DNA from: JBBSDV01 sp038240335 | GTDB lineage: Bacteria > Chloroflexota > Dehalococcoidia > DSTF01 > JACRBR01 | Assembly (NCBI GenBank): GCA_038240335.1 | Contig: JBBSDV010000048.1 | Span: 1 to 17,264 of the forward strand | Direction: 5' to 3' | Length of the DNA stretch: 17,264 bases | In this document: in pieces, positions 13,830 to 17,264 of the stretch | How the letters are laid out: each line of letters opens with the position of its first letter | Position numbering within the stretch: the stretch's first letter is position 1 | Notes under the pieces: model-generated | Told to the model about the DNA's origin: nothing | What the model saw: the letters and a program-made list of their open reading frames with translations, nothing else | The model's database searches: none | Made by a program: the position numbers and the translations under genes

Positions 13830-15277
13830 ACGACGAGATGTTCTACATCGGCGCGGATCCTGGTGATCCGCGCCGCCTACTCTGGCTCCCGGTGTCGGCC
13901 TTGCGCCGGCACTGCCTCGTCACGGGATCGACCGGGACCGGCAAGTCGATGCTCCTCGTCGACGTCATCCTGCAGCGCATCGTTGCCGGTGAGAGTGTGG
14001 TGGTCGTGGACCCAAAAGGCGACTTGGTGCGAGACGCGCTCGCGTCGATCGCGCTCATGCCGGAGGAGGATTGGCCCTCGCTGGCGAGGGACCTGGTGAT
14101 CATCGATCCGACAGATGACGTTGTCCCGGCGGCGTTCAATCCGTTCGAAATCACCCCGTACGGATCGCCATCGCGCCAGCGTGGAGAGGTCCTGGCGACG
14201 TTCCGGCGGGTGTTCGACCTAGACGACAACCAGGTGACGCGCCTGGTGCTCGTTCTCAGGAAGAGCGTGCAACTCGCGATCGAGGGCGGCCTGACGATCG
14301 TGGACTTGCCGCGGCTGCTCACCGACACCGACTTTCGCGAGGGCCTCGTCCAGCGGTCCAGCGACGACGATCTTCGCCGGTTCTGGGAGCTCGAGTTTCC
14401 CCAGAGCAAAGCGAACCAGCAGCAGTGGACGGCGTCGACGCTTGTGCGGCTGGAGACGCTGATCGACGACCCCGCGGTCCGGCGATTCTTCGGGCAGGCG
14501 CGCAGCACGTTCGACTTCCGCGACATCATGGACACGGGGAAGGTGTGCTTAATCTCCTTGTCGAAGGGCGCCATCGGCGATGCGAGCCGGCTTCTCGGCG
14601 GCTTCCTCATGAGCCGGTTGCAGCTGGCGGCGGAGAGCCGGGCGATGCTGCCCGCCGGCCTGCGGCACCCGTGCACCGTGTTCGTCGACGAGTTCCAGAA
14701 CTACGCCACGACGTCGTTCGGCGAAATGCTCGCCGAGGCGCGCGGCTACGGCATCTCGCTTGTCATGGCGCACCAACACCTGGGGCAGCTGCCCGACGAG
14801 CTTCGGCAAGCAGCGATCAGTAACTGCAATCTGCAATTGGCCTTCCGCCTCTCGGCGTCCGACTCGGCCGAGGTAGCCCGGGAATACTGGCGACTGAGCG
14901 GTCAACGCGTGAAACAGGAATGGTGGAACATCGCCGCCCTCGGGCCGTTGCCGATCCCGTACAAGCAGTACAAGTTCTTCTCGACGTCGGAGGAGGCCCG
15001 CCAGAACCGGGACCTCATCCAGCACTTGCCTGACCGGCACATGCTCCTGCACGTTTCAGGCGAGGATCAGCCCTACCTGCTGAAGACCGTCGACGTGCCG
15101 CTCTACATGCTCACCGGTGCCGCAAGCCGCGTGGATCGGTTGAAGAGCGTCATGGCGGATGCGCGGGCGATCGACACCGCTAGGGCGCCAGTTGCACTGC
15201 GGAGACCTGCGGCCATCTCGTCGCCGCCCGCGGCACGGACGTTTGAGTGGCGTCGCGCCTCCGGCGATCGTCATTGA
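13826..15277 (+). CDS. TraD/VirD4-type coupling ATPase (483 aa)
   Basis: The GTG at 13826 follows AAAGGAGG (13811-13818) and overlaps the HTH stop; longer upstream frames are spurious. Walker A is GSTGTGKS (residues 34-41), followed by VVVVDPKGDLVRD (a conserved ICE/plasmid coupling-protein segment, about 58-70). Walker B is TVFVDEFQNY (284-293), and AHQHLGQLPDELR (315-327) matches the TraM-recognition/TraD region. These hexameric ATPases deliver DNA to a conjugation channel. Unlike classical VirD4/TraD, no N-terminal TM helices are present, so membrane attachment must come from a partner, possibly the three-TM protein encoded two genes upstream. The C-terminal 50 residues are Ala/Arg/Pro-rich. 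It overlaps tail-to-tail by 7 nt with the next gene. Confidence 0.85.
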   Translation: MNDEMFYIGADPGDPRRLLWLPVSALRRHCLVTGSTGTGKSMLLVDVILQRIVAGESVVVVDPKGDLVRDALASIALMPEEDWPSLARDLVIIDPTDDVVPAAFNPFEITPYGSPSRQRGEVLATFRRVFDLDDNQVTRLVLVLRKSVQLAIEGGLTIVDLPRLLTDTDFREGLVQRSSDDDLRRFWELEFPQSKANQQQWTASTLVRLETLIDDPAVRRFFGQARSTFDFRDIMDTGKVCLISLSKGAIGDASRLLGGFLMSRLQLAAESRAMLPAGLRHPCTVFVDEFQNYATTSFGEMLAEARGYGISLVMAHQHLGQLPDELRQAAISNCNLQLAFRLSASDSAEVAREYWRLSGQRVKQEWWNIAALGPLPIPYKQYKFFSTSEEARQNRDLIQHLPDRHMLLHVSGEDQPYLLKTVDVPLYMLTGAASRVDRLKSVMADARAIDTARAPVALRRPAAISSPPAARTFEWRRASGDRH

Positions 15278-16107
15278 GCGCCGCTGAGCGCCAGCGGTAG
15301 GCGGTCGGCGTTGCCGCCGACGAGCCAAACCGGCGCGGTAATGATGTTAGTTGAGGCGAGGGCGTCGCGGCCGGCGAACCAGAACAGGCTGCGACCGCCC
15401 TCGGCCTCCGCCCAGGCTTTTAATCGCTCGACCCGATGACGGTCGCGCGCGTCGTTTGTGACGACGATCAGCACGCGGAGGCTGTCGCACGTGAGCCCCG
15501 ACGGAACCAGCCGGTTAGCCGCCCAGTGCCCGTACGACCGGAAGCGTCGGCGCATTCGGTCCTCGCCGACCGTGGCCCGGTCCACCTCAACGGCGAACCC
15601 GTCGGTGATGCCGCCAGCGGTGATCGTGAAGAAGCCGTCGGGGACGATCGACGTTGCGGGTGCGGACGGCGTTTCTGCCACGCGCAGGCGCACGCCATCG
15701 CGCCGGAGGCGCGTCTCATCGATCCACGCGAACCCGTAGGCCAGTTCGCGACACGCGAGCTCGAAGGCGATGCGTACGTCGGCCGCGCCTACCGTGTGCT
15801 CGAGGAAGGTCTCGGATGTCGAGTTCGGTGTGGGTGCGGGACGGTCGGGGGCTTCACCGCGATGCGCTGCGAGCAGCCGGATGCCTGCGCTTTCGATGTA
15901 GTGCACCATGCGCGCAGCGCCGTAGGCGTTGCGCACGGGGAGGGGAATCCGGCCCAGCAGCCCGGCCTGGTAGAGCAGCATGAGGCGGCGTTTGCACGCC
16001 GTTGTTCCGGTGGGCGTGAACAGCAGGCGTTGGATCTGCTCGCGGGTGAGCAGGCGGTAGGCGCTGATCGTGTCGAGGATGAAGAGGTCCCGTTCGGTGA
16101 TCTGCAT
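15271..16107 (-). CDS. Replication-relaxation family protein (278 aa)
   Basis: The N-terminus MQITERDLFILDTISAYRLL is followed by TREQIQRLLF, K-RRL-LLYQAGLLGRI (winged helix, residues about 1-55), then a mixed alpha/beta domain with PDGFF, GFAVEVDRATVGEDRM, YGHWAAN and LRVLIVVTND. This fits Replic_Relax (PF13814), often found on plasmids and ICEs of high-GC Gram-positives and Chloroflexota; it is implicated in plasmid replication or DNA relaxation, but its biochemistry is poorly known. An ATG at 16170 would add 21 Ser/Pro/Arg-rich residues with atypical codon use, so I chose 16107; neither start has a good Shine-Dalgarno. It faces left, convergent with the ATPase, and is divergent from the micro-protein operon. 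Confidence 0.78.
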   Translation of the reverse strand: MQITERDLFILDTISAYRLLTREQIQRLLFTPTGTTACKRRLMLLYQAGLLGRIPLPVRNAYGAARMVHYIESAGIRLLAAHRGEAPDRPAPTPNSTSETFLEHTVGAADVRIAFELACRELAYGFAWIDETRLRRDGVRLRVAETPSAPATSIVPDGFFTITAGGITDGFAVEVDRATVGEDRMRRRFRSYGHWAANRLVPSGLTCDSLRVLIVVTNDARDRHRVERLKAWAEAEGGRSLFWFAGRDALASTNIITAPVWLVGGNADRLPLALSGAQ

Positions 16108-16248
16108 TGCTGGCGGAGTCCTGGAACGGGTGAAGCGGGAGAGACGTGGATGGGATGTTGGGTGAGACATAGAGGGAGGATGACGGAGCAGAGTGAGGGG
16201 AGTAATTGTCGGGGAGAAAAGATGAGCGATGAGCGAAGCAGTCGCAGC

Positions 16249-16268
16249 GGGCCGCGAAGGTGCGGCCC
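16249..16268. repeat. 7-bp perfect hairpin in the divergent intergenic region
   Basis: GGGCCGC and GCGGCCC flank a 6-nt loop, about 140 nt upstream of the replication-relaxation start. No T-tract is present. It may be a regulatory or origin-type hairpin. Confidence 0.4.
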
Positions 16269-16275
16269 CGATGGG

Positions 16276-16329
16276 GGACTATGGCGATAACGGGCCAGGG
16301 GCACTGGTCATAGGCATAGGACATAGTCC
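16276..16329. repeat. Nested inverted repeats between divergent genes
   Basis: GGACTATG (16276-16283) and CATAGTCC (16322-16329) form a perfect 8-bp inverted pair enclosing CCAG-GGGCA-CTGG (16295-16307). CATAGG occurs twice in direct order at 16309-16320. This lies between the minus-strand replication-relaxation gene and the plus-strand membrane micro-proteins. An operator or an origin/oriT-like site is possible; no protein-coding gene is seen in 16171-16385. Confidence 0.4.
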
Positions 16330-16385
16330 TTGATCTGGTCCGATGCCATTTGTCCGTCTTGACGGTCCACGGATCGCCGATGGTA

Positions 16386-16580
16386 ATGTCGAAGAAAGGC
16401 CGGAGAGAGATCCGGCGGAAAGGATCCATGCACCATGTCTTCCCTGCATCATTAGTTCTCTCGTTTCTCCTGGCGCTTGCTGCGCTGCTGCTCAACGCCA
16501 TCAACCCCGGAGTCGCTGCCATCGTTGGCGCCATCGCGGCGCTGATCTTTCTCGCGATGCTGATCGGATGGGGGCGCTGA
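16386..16580 (+). CDS. Micro-membrane protein 1 (64 aa)
   Basis: A basic N-terminus (MSKKGRREIRRKGS) is followed by two hydrophobic helices (SLVLSFLLALAALLLN and AIVGAIAALIFLAMLIG), so both ends should be cytoplasmic. The family is not recognised. The start is uncertain: ATG 16380 and 16386 have no clear ribosome site, and ATG 16428 (50 aa) has GGAAAGGA only 3 nt before it. A possible promoter (TTGACG at 16359, TAATGT about 19 nt downstream) lies just upstream. Its stop overlaps the next ATG (TGATG). Confidence 0.6.
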   Translation: MSKKGRREIRRKGSMHHVFPASLVLSFLLALAALLLNAINPGVAAIVGAIAALIFLAMLIGWGR

Positions 16581-16702
16581 TGGGCTCGCTCGTCGCGCTG
16601 ATCATCTACACGCTGCTGATCGGGTTGCTGGAGTTGCAGTTCCACTTCACGGTCGGCCAGATCGTGACGCACATCATCCGGCTGCTGACGGGCCAGGTGT
16701 GA
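16580..16702 (+). CDS. Micro-membrane protein 2 (40 aa)
   Basis: The ATG at 16580 overlaps the previous TGA and is preceded by GATGGGGG. There is one TM helix (SLVALIIYTLLIGLLELQF) and a short amphipathic tail (HFTVGQIVTHIIRLLTG). It resembles the TM exit and tail of protein 3 (LLIGLLELQF against LLIGMLEGGF, 7 of 10 identical), indicating duplication. The function is unknown. It overlaps the next gene by 4 nt (GTGTGA). Confidence 0.6.
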   Translation: MGSLVALIIYTLLIGLLELQFHFTVGQIVTHIIRLLTGQV

Positions 16703-16890
16703 GCGGACCACACTTCGTAGATCCACCCGCCCACACGTTCCGCAATAGACCGTTGGTCAGCCCGGGGTTGCTCGCGCTCGTCGGCGCCATCGTCGCGCTC
16801 GCGTTCCTGGTACTCCTCATCGGGATGCTCGAAGGGGGATTCAAGGTCCGTCTTGACGACCTCGCGCGGATGTTGCTCAGCGCGATCTGA
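16699..16890 (+). CDS. Micro-membrane protein 3 (63 aa)
   Basis: GTG 16699 overlaps the previous stop. A polar N-terminus (SGPHFVDPPAHTFRNRP) leads into one long TM helix (ALVGAIVALAFLVLLIG) and an amphipathic tail (FKVRLDDLARMLLSAI). Its TM half matches the second helix of protein 1 (12 of 17 identical over the quoted stretch) and its tail position matches protein 2. It looks like a paralogue combining parts of both. The family is unknown; accessory components of a membrane complex would fit the context. Confidence 0.6.
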   Translation: MSGPHFVDPPAHTFRNRPLVSPGLLALVGAIVALAFLVLLIGMLEGGFKVRLDDLARMLLSAI

Positions 16891-16905
16891 GCCTAAACAG
16901 CTATC

Positions 16906-16934
16906 TTCACAAACTAGAACATCTGGTCTATAAT
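16906..16934 (+). promoter_or_regulatory. Near-consensus promoter, probably leaderless
   Basis: TTCACA (16906-16911), a 17-nt spacer and perfect TATAAT (16929-16934). The ATG at 16944 is only 9 nt after the -10 box, so the transcript should start at or within a few bases of it. No Shine-Dalgarno fits in that gap. Confidence 0.7.
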
Positions 16935-16943
16935 CGGCCCACT

Positions 16944-17264
16944 ATGCCTGACGCTGCCTCTGCCGCCGTTACCGGCCCAGAGAGGAAATTAGTTGCCATT
17001 GAAATACAGAAGGAACTCGACGTCTTCTCCAAGAAGTGGGAAGACCGCATCTTCGTGAAGCTCTACGTCGCTGCCCGCACCAGCGGCCTCCTGGCCGCGA
17101 TGTCCGATCGCGACTGGAAGACGCTCTGCACGCTCGCGACGTTCATGGACAAGCACGGGCGCTGCTATCCGTCACAGGCGGGACTGGCGCGCGCCCTCGG
17201 CATCAACCGCGGGACCGCCAACGAGCGGATCCGATCGCTGGCCGAGTTTCGGTTCCAGGGCAAG
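16944..17264 (+). CDS. HTH replication-initiator-like protein, N-terminal part
   Basis: This frame is open from ATG 16944 to the window end (107 residues). After a polar N-terminus come KWEDRIFVKLYVAARTSGLL and DRDWKTLCTLATFMDKHGRC, then YPSQAGLARALGINRGTANE, a winged-HTH of the kind found at the front of plasmid and phage replication proteins (PSQ--LA---G-(N/S)--T---R---L). DNA binding is well supported. A role as replication initiator is inferred from the HTH type and from its neighbour replication-relaxation gene. It has its own leaderless promoter, separate from the micro-protein operon. The rest of the protein lies outside the window. Confidence 0.65.
   Translation, partial: MPDAASAAVTGPERKLVAIEIQKELDVFSKKWEDRIFVKLYVAARTSGLLAAMSDRDWKTLCTLATFMDKHGRCYPSQAGLARALGINRGTANERIRSLAEFRFQGK

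Noticed and set aside
16222..16290. 22-codon ORF behind GGGGAG in the divergent intergenic region
   Set aside because: It overlaps the hairpin and the start of the inverted repeat and has no protein-like feature. The G-rich upstream sequence is common in this region by chance.
1..17264. CRISPR arrays, rRNA, insertion sequences
   Set aside because: No regularly spaced repeats, no rRNA-like conserved stretches and no transposase or terminal inverted repeats were recognised.

Overview
The window comes from a high-GC bacterium. Start codons are often GTG, coupled genes overlap by 1-16 nt, and at least one gene (16944) looks leaderless. The families present (tandem PRC-barrel, M56-like peptidase, replication-relaxation protein, large bacterial tubulin-like protein) fit Chloroflexota or Actinomycetota best. 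That placement is an inference from remembered family distributions.

The window has two halves. The left half (1 to about 6900) looks like decaying chromosome. It holds the 3' part of a class II fumarase/aspartase gene, two minus-strand hypothetical genes, an intact double PRC-barrel gene and an intact membrane-anchored matrixin-type metalloprotease. Between these lie remnants: a frameshifted 45-residue transaldolase fragment, an M56-type peptidase that loses coherence before its zinc site, a SAM methyltransferase lacking its SAM-binding N-terminus, a frameshifted AddB/PD-(D/E)XK-nuclease-like fragment, and an unrecognised secreted-protein-like reading frame.

The right half (about 6910 to the end) is compact and almost fully coding, with a mobile-element or plasmid character. 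It opens with a strong sigma-70-type promoter (TTGACA, upstream A-rich tract), followed by about 270 nt that can form two mutually exclusive long-range folds and end in a terminator-like hairpin. This is a candidate structured ncRNA or attenuated leader. Next come a dCTP deaminase-like gene, a DUF932 phage/plasmid-type gene, a 46-codon gene, and a tightly coupled run: signal-peptide/TM protein, FHA-domain protein, a bacterial tubulin-like protein split over two overlapping frames, a three-TM protein, a double-HTH protein and a TraD/VirD4-type coupling ATPase. A replication-relaxation gene converges on it. Three tandem micro-membrane-protein genes follow, and then the start of an HTH replication-initiator-like gene behind a near-consensus leaderless promoter.

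The strongest candidates for something undescribed are: (1) the FHA / tubulin-like / membrane / HTH / coupling-ATPase module, possibly a tubulin-based DNA segregation or transfer machine; (2) the -1 frame split of the tubulin-like gene, with a canonical-form slippery heptamer G_GGT_TTG inside the overlap; and (3) the two-state structured RNA at the left end of the element. All product names come from motif recognition by eye, not from database searches.
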